DNA of 64,000 nt from Anaerocolumna sedimenticola (GCF_009931695.1 NZ_CP048000.1:1763001-1827000); one strand, 5' to 3'; counted from the first letter of the stretch, positions 36,910 through 46,472 are shown. Made by a program: numbers and translations. Notes: generated from the sequence alone by a model not told the origin.

Positions 36910-38067
36910 TCAAGTAACTTTACCGCTGGAGCGGCAGTGAAACTTTGCCATTGCCCTTTCGTAAAGTTCAACTAGAGATACACGTTTGTGGTTAAAGTAG
37001 AGTTCCAGAAACTCCATGGTATGATTGCACTTTGGACATTTTAAAGGATCGTAACCAAAGGACAAAAGAATAAGGTTACGCCATTTATTAAAATCCAGAA
37101 TTATCTTGTGTTTGGATTTTGGTACAGCTTTGGTAAGGCTTTTATCTAACTCGCGATGACGAGCATAAAGACCATAATAGCGCGTCATCTTAAAGTTCTT
37201 TTCGGGGATGTGTTGGATAAGAAGCTTAATAAAATCTAATACAGGAATTGTTTTCTGAACATAAGAATTATCCTCATGTTTGTTATAATGAAAAGTTACA
37301 TTTTCACCATCGTAGGAGTCAATTCTTGAAGTAGCAATAACAGGACGACTAAGATAGCGACTGATATATTTTACAACGGTATTAGGGTCACAAAGATTTG
37401 GTCTTGCGTAAACATAGAAACCATTTTTATCTTTCTTGTAGATGGCGGCCTTGGTTTTTTTGAAAGATGGACCGATATGCTTCTCCATTTCATTAAGAAG
37501 AGCGGTCTGAAAAGCTTTTCTAAAATAAGAGTAATTAAAATGTTTTACAACACGCCAGAATCCATCATCGGAGAATCCACCTTCGGTAAGTAGACAGTGA
37601 ATGTGAGGATTCCATTCAAGAGGACGGCCAAAAGTATGTAGAACACAGACAAAACCGGGAACATAGTTCTTACTTTTGTTCATCTTGTGGAACAGTTCAA
37701 GAACAACGCTACGGACCGCCTGGAAAAGACAGTTAAGAAGGGAACGGTCTTCCAAAAAGAAGTGACGAAGTTCTTCATCAATAGTAAAAACACAGTGGCG
37801 GTGAGTGCAACGAATTAACTTAAAAGATATCGTGGTAGAACGATCGTTGGAGTATTTGCTGCCACAGGTAGGGCAAAACTTGGAGTGACAGCGGAAAGGA
37901 ACGAATTTAAGTTCACCGCAATGGGAACAGCCGTACATGGCACCACCAAAGGAAGGATCGCCGCAGTTAATCATCTTTTCAATGTTTTCCATAACAACAT
38001 GACGAGGATGAAGAGAATATTTAATTATTTCATAATTGTCATTGAAAATCTTCTGTAATATATTCAT
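36910..38067 (-). CDS. IS91-family transposase (zinc-binding, Y2 HUH type)
   Basis: About 385 residues from the ATG at 38067; a TTG at 38085 would add six, and no good ribosome binding site is seen for either. The N-terminal zinc-binding part has two CxxC pairs (YGCSHCGEL, KFCPTCGSK). The HUH motif is HIHCLLTEGG and the catalytic tyrosines are two residues four apart in YISRYLS, the Y2 arrangement of rolling-circle IS91 transposases. A third cysteine pair, CPKCNH, lies near the C-terminus. The reading frame is intact. It lies antisense between the infC leader and infC. Confidence 0.88.
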   Translation of the reverse strand: MNILQKIFNDNYEIIKYSLHPRHVVMENIEKMINCGDPSFGGAMYGCSHCGELKFVPFRCHSKFCPTCGSKYSNDRSTTISFKLIRCTHRHCVFTIDEELRHFFLEDRSLLNCLFQAVRSVVLELFHKMNKSKNYVPGFVCVLHTFGRPLEWNPHIHCLLTEGGFSDDGFWRVVKHFNYSYFRKAFQTALLNEMEKHIGPSFKKTKAAIYKKDKNGFYVYARPNLCDPNTVVKYISRYLSRPVIATSRIDSYDGENVTFHYNKHEDNSYVQKTIPVLDFIKLLIQHIPEKNFKMTRYYGLYARHRELDKSLTKAVPKSKHKIILDFNKWRNLILLSFGYDPLKCPKCNHTMEFLELYFNHKRVSLVELYERAMAKFHCRSSGKVT

Positions 38068-38143
38068 ATGACTATTATGAAACAAAATGACAAAAAAAGA
38101 AACCCCCAGATTCCCCTCATGAATGAGGGGCTAGGGGAGTTGA

Positions 38144-38164
38144 TGTGTCGAAGACACTTTTTTA
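38144..38164 (+). terminator. Terminator-like hairpin between transposon and infC
   Basis: GTGTC pairs with GACAC around GAA and runs into T7 on the plus strand. It would block read-through from the upstream leader into infC. It may belong to the element end or to the old spacer. Confidence 0.5.
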
Positions 38165-38262
38165 TTTCCGCGAAAGCAAAGTGAGAATTAGCAGGTTTGC
38201 TTGCAATAATTCGAACGGACACGCGAACAGAAGAAACTCGCAAAGTGTGTTTCTTCCGGTTT
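38161..38262 (+). repeat. Interspersed repeat family C, direct copy
   Basis: Matches the reverse complement of 25902-26002 over about 100 bp. It contains a GAAGAAAC/GTTTCTTC stem that is perfect in this copy and imperfect in the other. It lies right between the transposon region and infC. Confidence 0.75.
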
Positions 38263-38311
38263 AATAAAATAACACAACGATGGAATATTCAACCTATGGA
38301 GGTGCAGTACT

Positions 38312-38818
38312 ATTAGTGAATTAATGATCAATGAGCAAATTAGAGACAAAGAAGTCCGTTTAATTGGAGAAGAAGGCGAGCAGTTAGGTATTATGCCAAT
38401 TAAGGATGCACTAAAGCTTGCTAAAGAAGCCAATCTTGATTTGGTTAAGATTGCTCCTACCGCTAAACCGCCTGTATGTAAAATTATCGACTATGGTAAG
38501 TACAGATATGAATTAGCAAGAAAAGAAAAAGAAGCTAAGAAAAAGCAGAAGATTACCGAAGTAAAAGAGATCCGTTTATCTCCGAATATTGATGAGAATG
38601 ATCTTAATACTAAGGCAAATCAGGCGAGAAAGTTTATCACAAAAGGTGATAAAGTTAAAGTAGCTCTTCGTTTCCGTGGTAGGGAAATGGCACATATGGC
38701 ATCCAGTAAGCAGATATTAGATGATTTCTTTGCTAGGCTTGAGGATGTTGCAGTCGTTGAGAAACCAGCTAAGTTAGAAGGCAGAAGCATGATTCTGTTT
38801 TTGACTGAAAAACGTTAA
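38312..38818 (+). CDS. infC: Translation initiation factor IF-3 (AUU start)
   Basis: Binds the 30S subunit and controls start-codon fidelity. The N-domain has MINEQIRDKEVRLIGEEGEQ and the C-domain has EIRLSPNIDENDL and VKVALRFRGREM. I place the start at ATT (38312), 7 bases after a perfect GGAGGTG; infC genes characteristically use AUU, which lets IF-3 repress its own translation. The first in-frame ATG (38324) is too far from the ribosome binding site. The product is 168 residues. It is first in infC-rpmI-rplT, but its leader is now separated by an IS91-like element. Confidence 0.95.
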   Translation: MSELMINEQIRDKEVRLIGEEGEQLGIMPIKDALKLAKEANLDLVKIAPTAKPPVCKIIDYGKYRYELARKEKEAKKKQKITEVKEIRLSPNIDENDLNTKANQARKFITKGDKVKVALRFRGREMAHMASSKQILDDFFARLEDVAVVEKPAKLEGRSMILFLTEKR

Positions 38819-38862
38819 TTACACTTTGTAAATGTCAGGGACACTTTATTATTATAGAAGCA

Positions 38863-38888
38863 ATAACCGAAGCTTAAGCTTCGGTTAT
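38863..38888. repeat. Perfect 26-bp palindrome between infC and rpmI
   Basis: ATAACCGAAGCTT is followed directly by its reverse complement. There is no T-run, so it is more likely an RNA hairpin that processes or attenuates the operon transcript than a full terminator. Confidence 0.55.
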
Positions 38889-38997
38889 GCAGGAAAAGAC
38901 CCGATAAGATTTTGCCAAGTGAATAATAATAAAATAAGACAATTGGACAACCCGTAAGGGGATAAGTTAATTGTATCATGATTAAGGAGGAAATATC

Positions 38998-39195
38998 ATG
39001 CCTAAAATTAAAACAAACAGATCAGCAGCAAAGCGTTTCAAGAAAACCGGTACAGGACAGTTAAAGAGAATGAAAGCTTATAAAACCCATATCTTAACAA
39101 AGAAGACTACTAAGAGAAAAAGAAATCTTAGAAAAGCTACTTTAACAGATGCAACAAAAGTAAAGAATATGAAGAAGATTATGCCATATCTATAA
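38998..39195 (+). CDS. rpmI: 50S ribosomal protein L35
   Basis: A 65-residue, very basic ribosomal protein with the conserved [19 protein letters not shown] start and [21 protein letters not shown] middle. It follows infC and precedes rplT, the universal Firmicutes order. AAGGAGGAAA supports the ATG. Confidence 0.97.
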   Translation: MPKIKTNRSAAKRFKKTGTGQLKRMKAYKTHILTKKTTKRKRNLRKATLTDATKVKNMKKIMPYL

Positions 39196-39226
39196 GATAT
39201 AGGTGATATAAGGAGGGAAATAGAAC

Positions 39227-39583
39227 ATGGCTAGAATTAAAGGCGCATTAAATGCTAAAAAAAGACATAATAGAGTATTAAAACTGGCAAAAGGTTATAG
39301 AGGAGCCAGATCAAAACAATATAGAGTAGCGAAACAATCCGTTATGAGAGCTTTAACTTCTTCATTTGCAGGAAGAAGACAAAAAAAGAGACAATTCAGA
39401 CAATTATGGATTGCCAGAATCAATGCAGCAGCAAGAATGAATGGAATTTCTTACAGCAAACTTATGTTTGGCTTAAAAGTTGCCGGAGTTGAAATCAATA
39501 GAAAAATGTTATCTGACATGGCTATAAACGATCCTGCAGGCTTCACAGCTTTAACAGAAGTTGCAAAATCCAAAATAGCATAA
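39227..39583 (+). CDS. rplT: 50S ribosomal protein L20
   Basis: A 118-residue 23S rRNA-binding assembly protein: long basic N-terminal helix ([18 protein letters not shown]) and a C-terminal globular domain (RNA-binding [14 protein letters not shown]). L20 is the expected repressor of the operon through the leader at 36385-36593. AAGGAGGG precedes the ATG. Confidence 0.97.
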   Translation: MARIKGALNAKKRHNRVLKLAKGYRGARSKQYRVAKQSVMRALTSSFAGRRQKKRQFRQLWIARINAAARMNGISYSKLMFGLKVAGVEINRKMLSDMAINDPAGFTALTEVAKSKIA

Positions 39584-39628
39584 ATCATATATTCTAATTA
39601 AGTTGAATTCAAAACCATTGATATAGAT

Positions 39629-39688
39629 AAAGAGCTTATTTCAGACAGCAGATTTTATAATCTGAAGTTTAAAATAAGCTCTTTTTAT
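39629..39688 (+). terminator. Terminator after rplT
   Basis: AGAGCTTATTT pairs with AAATAAGCTCT, with inner CAGATT/AATCTG pairing, ending in T5. Confidence 0.85.
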
Positions 39689-39742
39689 ATTTATATATCA
39701 TATGGTCTATGTTATCAGTAGGTACTAGAATTTCAGTTGATA

Positions 39743-40312
39743 TTACCAATTAACCAATCGGAAAGTCAAATTGTAAATGGTCTCAGCCATTTCCTTTGCA
39801 GACTGATTGATACCGTTCTTCAGCCAATGCTGTAAGAGACCGACACTTCCGTTTACAGCAAATATAAAATAATCTTTGCTGACACCGAAATCCGTCTCCG
39901 CTCCGGTCGACGGCGATATCCCACATTGCTGGTAAATTAAGGTAAACATTTGCTTTTGGAAATCGATATCACCCTGCTCACTCATTAGAATCTTAAGATG
40001 CCTGCTGTTCTCAACGAAATATTGGAAGATTTTCTCTAGTACCATCATTTTTTCCTGCTTATCCGTTTTACCAATCAGATTGGAAAGCGATTCTTTCACC
40101 CAAAGGAGAGTTTCATCCTGAATTTTACGAAGAAGGTCATACTGGTCGGTATAATATGCATAAAAAGTCGTCCGGTTAATGTCTGCATTTTCACAGAGTT
40201 CTTTGATCGTTATTTTAGTGATGGGCTTTTCCTCCATTAATTCAAACAGGCTCTCCTGCAAAACCATTCTTGTATATCGTGTTTTACGGTTCTCTTTTAT
40301 TTCTTTTACCAA
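39743..40312 (-). CDS. TetR/AcrR-family transcriptional regulator
   Basis: A 189-residue repressor-type protein. The N-terminal helix-turn-helix is visible in ITKITIKELCENADINRTTFYAYYTDQYDLL, the strongest TetR hallmark; the C-terminal ligand domain is of the DhaS-like type (inference). The start is TTG after GAGAGGA; the next ATG lies 15 codons later inside the DNA-binding region. It is divergent from the ABC/adaptor/TolC-like cluster and very probably controls it in response to an exported compound. Confidence 0.87.
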   Translation of the reverse strand: MVKEIKENRKTRYTRMVLQESLFELMEEKPITKITIKELCENADINRTTFYAYYTDQYDLLRKIQDETLLWVKESLSNLIGKTDKQEKMMVLEKIFQYFVENSRHLKILMSEQGDIDFQKQMFTLIYQQCGISPSTGAETDFGVSKDYFIFAVNGSVGLLQHWLKNGINQSAKEMAETIYNLTFRLVNW

Positions 40313-40416
40313 GTTGTCCTCTCACCTCACCAAAAATAAATTTAGCTAATCCTGTTTTTAAATCAACATTTGTATAGCAATTTGTTGCAAACAAGACATC
40401 TATTAAAAAAATGATG

Positions 40417-40446
40417 GTTGCATAATCAACATAGTGTCATTATAAT
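40417..40446 (+). promoter_or_regulatory. Promoter with overlapping operator before the efflux cluster
   Basis: TTGCAT (40418-40423) and TATAAT (40441-40446) are 17 bp apart. The inverted repeat GTTGCATAATCAAC (40417-40430) covers the -35, a good place for TetR repression. A second candidate, TTTGTTGCAAACAA, lies about 30 bp upstream (40381-40394). Confidence 0.6.
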
Positions 40447-40566
40447 GAGTTCTTAGTTAAATGTCAAGAATGTGTAAAACTTGCACAGGACTATTAAGGC
40501 TAGCAATGGTTTTTCCCATGGCTTCTCAAAAGGAGCCTGCAAGTTACGCAGCAAAGGAGACTACAT

Positions 40567-41268
40567 ATGGATTTTATCACATTCGAAAACGTGGAAAGGG
40601 AGTATCACATCGGCGGTAATGTCATCAAGGCCGTGGATGGCGTCAGCTTTGAATTTAAACGAGGTACGTTTAATGTGGTACTCGGTCAGAGCGGCGCAGG
40701 GAAAACGACGGTTCTTAACCTGCTTGGCGGTATGGATTCACCGACCGCCGGCCGAATTGTCGTAAATGAGTACGAGGTTTCCGGTATGTCAGAGCGGGAA
40801 CTCACCGACTACCGACGTACGCAAATCGGTTTTGTATTCCAGTTTTATAACCTGGTGCCAAATCTGACTGCACTGGAAAATGTACAACTAGCTGAGGAAA
40901 TTTGCTCCGATCCGCTCGATGCCAGAGAAATGCTGCGGCGCGTGGGGCTGGAAAATCGGATGGACAATTTTCCAAGCCAGATGTCCGGCGGCGAACAACA
41001 GCGCGTATCTATCGCTCGGGCACTGGCAAAAAACCCCCAGATCGTACTGTGCGATGAGCCAACAGGAGCTTTGGATTCCGGAACCGGCCGAAAGGTGCTG
41101 CGCCTGATCCGGGACGTGGCAAGGGATCTTGGTAAAACCGTGATTATTGTCACGCACAACGCGCCGATCGCCGAGATGGCACAGACGGTGTTACATATGA
41201 GAGACGGCAAAATCGCAGAGATAGAGTTCCATGAGCAGCCCAAAGATGTGGAGGAAATCATATGGTGA
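40567..41268 (+). CDS. ABC transporter ATP-binding protein (MacB/LolD type)
   Basis: A 233-residue ATPase of the type that pairs with FtsX-like permeases. Walker A is GQSGAGKTT, the signature is MSGGEQQRVSIARALA, and Walker B is IVLCDEPTGALD followed by ALDSGTG. AAAGGAG lies 7 bases before the ATG. It overlaps the permease start by 7 bp. Base composition here is visibly GC-richer than in the flanking core genes, which suggests acquisition. Confidence 0.93.
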   Translation: MDFITFENVEREYHIGGNVIKAVDGVSFEFKRGTFNVVLGQSGAGKTTVLNLLGGMDSPTAGRIVVNEYEVSGMSERELTDYRRTQIGFVFQFYNLVPNLTALENVQLAEEICSDPLDAREMLRRVGLENRMDNFPSQMSGGEQQRVSIARALAKNPQIVLCDEPTGALDSGTGRKVLRLIRDVARDLGKTVIIVTHNAPIAEMAQTVLHMRDGKIAEIEFHEQPKDVEEIIW

Positions 41269-43576
41269 GGGGGGCATTATTTAAGAAATCTCTGCGAGAC
41301 ATGCAAAAGTCAAAAGCACAGTTTATTTCCATCTTTATTATGGCGACTCTCGCCATATCTATTATGACAGGCCTTGATTGTATTTGGTTTACCGTTTGGA
41401 ACCACACGGACACCATGTACCGCGGGACGAACCTTTCCGACCTGTGGGTGACCGTTATGAATCCTTCGGAACAGGATTTATGGGGTATACAGCGAATCGA
41501 CGGCGTCAAACAGGTAGAGAAGCGCTTTTCTGCTGAAGCAGATACGGACCTGCCCGGAAAACCCACTCTCCATGTCTACGCTTTAAATGACGGCAGTACC
41601 CTGGACCAACCCGAGATGCAGGCGGGACGATTCAAGAAAAGCGGGGGCGGTGCGGTACTAGACAGTGCATTTGCAAAAGCTCATAATCTGAAAGTCGGAG
41701 ATACTATTTCTATCAAATTGAACGGCGTATGGCTGTCTCTTCCCATCGATGGGCTGGCGCTGAACAGTGAACAGGTCTATGCTGTTAAAAATACTGCAAC
41801 GCTCATTCCGGATCCCATGCTTTACGGGTTCGTTGTAATTCATACCAGTGCACTAAAGAGTGTTTACGGTCAGAAGGTCTACAATCAAATCAGTGTGAAA
41901 ACGGAGCCGGGGACCGACCTTAAGCAGGTGGTTCAAAAGGCAGATGCTGTAATTGGCCGTAAAATGATTGGCACTACCCTACAGAAAGATAACACCAGCG
42001 TCAGCAGCGTTAATGGCCGCATACAGCAGTTTAAAACACTTTCTTTTGTATTTCCCCTTCTGTTCTTTCTGGTAACGGCTCTGATTACCCAAAGTACCAT
42101 GTTGCGACTGGTAGAAAGTCAACGTACACAAATCGGGATCCTGAAAGCAATGGGTTACAGCAAGATAAGGATCCTTTGGCATTATACCTCTTACGGAGTT
42201 TTGATCGGTGTGCTGGGCTCAATATCCGGCCTTATCCTCGGTCCCAACCTGTTCGGCAGGGTTTTGGTCCCACGGTTAAAACTGACGCTAAACAGCTACA
42301 GCCTTCATATTAATTACTGGAACTTCGCCCTATCATTCCTCCTTATCCTGTTGTGTACGGGCGGTGTTTCGTTTTATGCCTGCTGGAAGCTTCAGGGGAT
42401 ACTCCCGCAGTGCTTCTCCGCGACAAACCGCCCAAAAAGGGTGCCCATATTTTTCTGGAAGCATTCCCCTCTCTCTGGGGGAAGATGAAGTTCAGTGATA
42501 AACTGATTGTACGGAACACCTTGAAAAACAAAGGACGTCTTATCATGAGTACCATCGGTGTCATGGGCTGCGTCAGTGTAATTATCGCTGCCCTGACCGT
42601 CAGAAGTACCATATCTGGAATTACCGACCAGATGTATGGGAATACATTTACCTATGATCAGAAAATTCTCGTTGACCCAGAGAAAGCGGATTCTCGTTAT
42701 CTGAAAAATCTGGGGATTAACGGCATCACTCAGCAAATCCAGGAATCCGCCATAGAGGTGATTTGCCCAAATGGTAAGCAGAAAATGGAACCGATTACTA
42801 TCACCACCGGAAACAGCCCGCTGATTCACATGTTTGATGTTAGAGGGAATCCCATTTTTTTTCCGGAAAACGGAGTACTAATGACCCGAAAACTATGCAG
42901 TACGTTGGGTGTGAAACAAGGAGACAGTATCCGAATTAAACGTTCAGGGGAAGATTATGTATCGGTGCAAATCATTCAGGTTGCCTACATGGCATCCGGC
43001 CAGGGAATCTACGTAACCGACAGTTACTGGGAATCTTTGGGCGAAACATTTTCGCCGACGGCTCTTCTTATACAATGGAATGGCCAGCCCAATCAAAGAT
43101 TTCTTAATAGTGATGCAGTAATTGATTCAGCAACCCGTGAAAGCCAGCAATCCGGTTTATCCTCCAGTATGCAGGTAGTAAACTTCGCTGTAGTGGCGCT
43201 GATTGTAATGGGTGCATCGTTAGCATTTGTGGTGCTGTATAACACCAGTATCCTTAATTTCGTAGAGCGGATTCGGGATCTTGCGACCTTGCGGGTTCTA
43301 GGGCTTCATCATCATAAAATCCGAAACCTGGTGTTGATAGAGAATTATTTTTCCGTTTTGCTCGGTACGTTTGCCGGCATCCCCATAGGACGGTTTATAT
43401 CCTGGGTAATCGCCAGCAGCCTGGATGAACGTATGGATCTTCCGGGCAATATCACATTACCCGACGTGCTGCTAGCAACCGCCATGACCCTGTGTTTCGC
43501 ATTGATTACCAACAGTATCGTAGCCCGAAAGATGAAACAGATTGATATGCTTGAAGCGCTTAAAAGCGTCGAATAA
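41262..43576 (+). pseudogene. FtsX-type ABC permease, split by a frameshift
   Basis: Two frames (41262-42488 and from about 42396 to 43576) together make one permease of about 771 residues. The first half has a membrane helix near 20-40, an extracytoplasmic domain and an FtsX domain (PLLFFLVTALITQSTMLRLV, then RTQIGILKAMGYS). The join should read KLQG then DTPAVLLRDKPPKKG, the usual mid-protein linker. The second half repeats the plan (KFSDKLIVRNTLKNKGR, then RDLATLRVLGLHHHKIR). One G appears missing from the GGGG run at 42395-42398. Without it the transporter would be truncated; a sequencing error is equally possible. Confidence 0.82.
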
Positions 43577-43597
43577 TTATAGATGGAGGCTTATTTC

Positions 43598-44992
43598 ATG
43601 AAAAAATGGATTTTATCCCACAAAAAAACGGTGTTTACGGGTGCTTGTGTACTTGCTGCACTTTTTATTATTCTCGGTTTTTTTTATTACCAGAAAAACA
43701 GTGCTTCCGCTCTGCAAACCATGGATGCCGGGGATTCGGCTAATCAGGTAGAAGAGATCGATGTCTGGGGTGAGGTGAAATATACGCACATGGAGGACAT
43801 CAGTATCGATTTCCTGTCTGTGGTAACGAGTGTATCGGTAAAGGAGGGTGAACGGGTTGTACTGGGTCAACCGCTTGTAACCCTTGATCTCTCCGAATAT
43901 AACGGAAATATTGAAAAATTGAATCAACAGCTAGCCGCCGGTGAAGCGGCTCTGCCCGCTGCAGAGCAGGACATTTCCGCACTAAAAGCAGATATAAACC
44001 AGATGCAAGGTCAAATCGCACGCAAGACCAATGAGTATAATAACGGTACGAACGTCGATCTTAAACTGCTTCAGAGTTCATTGGATCTAGCCAGAAAGCA
44101 GCTTGCTACCGCTAAAAGTGATCTGAAAAAACATCAAACGAAGTATAACGATGGTACGAATGCTGATCTGAAACTGCTGCAGAATTCCCTGAAATTAGCA
44201 AGCAAGGAGCTTGCTGCCGCTAAAAGTGATATGCAAAAAAGCCAGTCCTTGTACGACGCCGGAGCTATTTCAAAAGACGAACTGGACCAATACGAAGATG
44301 CACTGGATCAGAGGCAGAAAGCGGTTAACGATATAAAGTATAACATCCAGAAAACGAAAACTGCTTTAAAAGATGAGATAAACCAGTACGCGGATGTGTT
44401 GGATCAGAGACAAAAAGCTGTAAATGATATAGAGGATAACATTCAGAAGACTAAGACCGCTTTAAAAGAAGAATTGGATCAGTTGAATGTTTCACTGAAA
44501 TCCAAGAAGGTACAGCTTTCTGAGGCTAAGCTGGGAAACACCGCGAACGTTACCAAGCAGCAGAGTGGTATTGGAACCGCACAGGTGGATTTGGACACGA
44601 TGAAAGCAAAAACCGCAAAAGATTACCTAAAGGGTAATCAGATCGTCTCCAATATTAATAATGGCATCGTACAGAACATCATGGTCAGCGATGCTGCTCA
44701 TCTTGGTGCACAGGGCATGCCCACTCAAGTTTTACAGATTATAGATGCAGATTCTCTCACCATAAGCGCGGAGGTTGATGAGGAATTTATCAGCAGTGTG
44801 GAGGTGGGAGAAACGGTAAAGATTATACCGGTCTCAAAGCCAGACGTCTCGCTCACCGGCACAGTGACGCAGATTCCCAGTCTCGCCGTGGAAAAGGATG
44901 GCAAACGCGTAATCCGCGTACTGGTAAAACCCGACGATCCGAACAATTTGTTGAAACCGGGGTATACCGCTGATGTTTATTTTAAAAAATGA
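43598..44992 (+). CDS. HlyD/MFP-family efflux adaptor protein
   Basis: About 464 residues: a membrane anchor (12-32), a lipoyl-like half (VKEGERVVLGQPLVTLDLSEY), a long coiled coil with internal duplications (two NDGTN-like and two DQRQKAVNDI-containing repeats, roughly 145-300), the second lipoyl half (NGIVQNIMVSDAAHLGAQG) and a beta-barrel domain (ISSVEVGETVKIIPVSKP). In diderms such adaptors bridge inner-membrane pumps to TolC. The start is the ATG after GGAGG; a frame from 43583 would contain that site. Confidence 0.88.
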   Translation: MKKWILSHKKTVFTGACVLAALFIILGFFYYQKNSASALQTMDAGDSANQVEEIDVWGEVKYTHMEDISIDFLSVVTSVSVKEGERVVLGQPLVTLDLSEYNGNIEKLNQQLAAGEAALPAAEQDISALKADINQMQGQIARKTNEYNNGTNVDLKLLQSSLDLARKQLATAKSDLKKHQTKYNDGTNADLKLLQNSLKLASKELAAAKSDMQKSQSLYDAGAISKDELDQYEDALDQRQKAVNDIKYNIQKTKTALKDEINQYADVLDQRQKAVNDIEDNIQKTKTALKEELDQLNVSLKSKKVQLSEAKLGNTANVTKQQSGIGTAQVDLDTMKAKTAKDYLKGNQIVSNINNGIVQNIMVSDAAHLGAQGMPTQVLQIIDADSLTISAEVDEEFISSVEVGETVKIIPVSKPDVSLTGTVTQIPSLAVEKDGKRVIRVLVKPDDPNNLLKPGYTADVYFKK

Positions 44993-45047
44993 ACTTAAAC
45001 AGACACAGTATGAATAAAAACCTAAAATGCATACAGGAGGTATTTGG

Positions 45048-46421
45048 ATGAATAAAATTTGTAGTCTTATAATTTTAACAGTTTCATTATTATTTCTTGC
45101 TCCAATAAATATTCATGCCAGTGAAGTTGATGGCGGAGCTGCCAATGAAGCTGTTGCTGTGAGGGAATCTGCCAATCAAGGTATCAATGAAGTTGATAAT
45201 GAGGCTTCCGGTGATGATGGCAGTGAACATAAAGGACAAATAATGTTTGAAGATATTGAAAAAGAAATATTGGATAATAACCCGGCGGTCTTAATTAACC
45301 AAAATGCAATTAATGCAATGGAAGAAGATTATAAACAGATTAAGGATACTAGAGATGACCTGGAGGATGATAGAGATGATCTGGATGACGCAATTGATAG
45401 GATGGATCTTCAAATAAAAAAATTGCAACAGGATAGAGCCAGCCTTGAAACCAGAATTGATGGAGACCAGGATCTAATAAATCATATCAAATCAAACTAT
45501 GATGCCCTCATTGGTATTTATCAATATAACAAAGACAGTCTTATAAACAGCAGAAAATCTTTAAGAGAGCAGCAGTTCTCTTTAGATGACCAGGCAGAAG
45601 ATATGGATGATGCCATTAATAAATTAAGGGTTCAGTCAAAGATGTCCGAATGCCAGCTGGTGTGGACAGCACAAAATCTTTATATTACCTTTAATGTATT
45701 ACGGAATAAGGAAACGGATTTAGAAAATCAGACCGAATTAATGCAGAAACAGCTTGAGATCGCCATACTGCGGGAATCATTAGGCCAAATAACAAAAACA
45801 GATATAACTACTCTGGAACTTAAAATCAAGGACCTTCAAATAGGTTTAAATGACTTGCAGACGCAAAAAAAGGCGGTTTTAGGTGAATTTAACCTTATGT
45901 TAGGCAACAACTATGATTTTACCTTGACTTTAAATACCGAGTTAAAACCTGTATATGAGAACTTTAATGAAGAAAATTATAATAAGGATCTTAAGAGTGT
46001 ACTTGAAAATAATTATTCCATAGCGTTACAATCTCTTGAACGGGAAACGAAACAAAGATTGCTCAACCGGTCGGATGGGAGTGATACCCAAAGTGAGGAA
46101 GCAGCAGAATATAACCTTGAAAACGAGAAAATAAAATTGGAAGAGACAAAGAGGGATGTGTCCTTTTCTTTTGATAAAGTTTATGAAGAGGTACTCAGTA
46201 AAAAGATGTCTTTTGAACAGGAAAGCAAGAAGTTCGAGCAGGCAGGCACTAACAGAAATTATGCAATCATGAAACATGAACTCGGAAGGATTTCTGATTT
46301 GGAACTTGAGATTGAAAATTCAAACTATCGGAACCAGGAGATAAATACCGATGTGGCAGAGTTTGAGTATATCCGGTCTTACTTAAAGTATGACTGGATG
46401 ATAAATGGTTTAACCTTTTAA
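45048..46421 (+). CDS. TolC-like (outer membrane efflux protein family) secreted protein
   Basis: About 457 residues with a signal peptide (1-24, ending near NIHASE). An Asp-rich coiled coil follows (RDDLEDDRDDLDDAIDRMD), then helices with the TolC-type pattern LGQITKTDITTLELKIKDLQ and KAVLGEFNLMLGN, and a second half beginning LENNYSIALQSLERE. AGGAGG lies 7 bases before the ATG. It follows the adaptor by 55 bp and closes the efflux cluster. Other genes here suggest a monoderm host, so a true outer-membrane channel role is unlikely; a wall-spanning or adaptor-capping role is inferred. The similarity is weak and fold-level. Confidence 0.65.
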   Translation: MNKICSLIILTVSLLFLAPINIHASEVDGGAANEAVAVRESANQGINEVDNEASGDDGSEHKGQIMFEDIEKEILDNNPAVLINQNAINAMEEDYKQIKDTRDDLEDDRDDLDDAIDRMDLQIKKLQQDRASLETRIDGDQDLINHIKSNYDALIGIYQYNKDSLINSRKSLREQQFSLDDQAEDMDDAINKLRVQSKMSECQLVWTAQNLYITFNVLRNKETDLENQTELMQKQLEIAILRESLGQITKTDITTLELKIKDLQIGLNDLQTQKKAVLGEFNLMLGNNYDFTLTLNTELKPVYENFNEENYNKDLKSVLENNYSIALQSLERETKQRLLNRSDGSDTQSEEAAEYNLENEKIKLEETKRDVSFSFDKVYEEVLSKKMSFEQESKKFEQAGTNRNYAIMKHELGRISDLELEIENSNYRNQEINTDVAEFEYIRSYLKYDWMINGLTF

Positions 46422-46432
46422 AAAAATAAAAA

Positions 46433-46472
46433 CAAGGGTTTCAAAGTTTATCTAAACTTTGAAACCCTTGTA
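46433..46472. terminator. Perfect bidirectional terminator hairpin
   Basis: An 18-bp perfect stem (CAAGGGTTTCAAAGTTTA and its complement) has a 2-nt loop. It serves the TolC-like gene on the plus strand and tRNA-Leu on the minus strand. A similar, imperfect stem follows the second tRNA-Leu. Confidence 0.85.

Larger units (their letters stand above)
36604..38140 (-). mobile_element. IS91-like insertion element (approximate ends)
   Basis: Carries a Y2/HUH transposase and a small downstream gene. Possible end structures on the left are GTTCTCC/GGAGAAC (36606-36622) and GCCCGCT/AGCGGGC (36639-36656). On the right is CCCCTCAT/ATGAGGGG (38113-38130). IS91 elements lack terminal inverted repeats and do not duplicate their target, so exact ends cannot be set from one copy. 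Confidence 0.55.
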
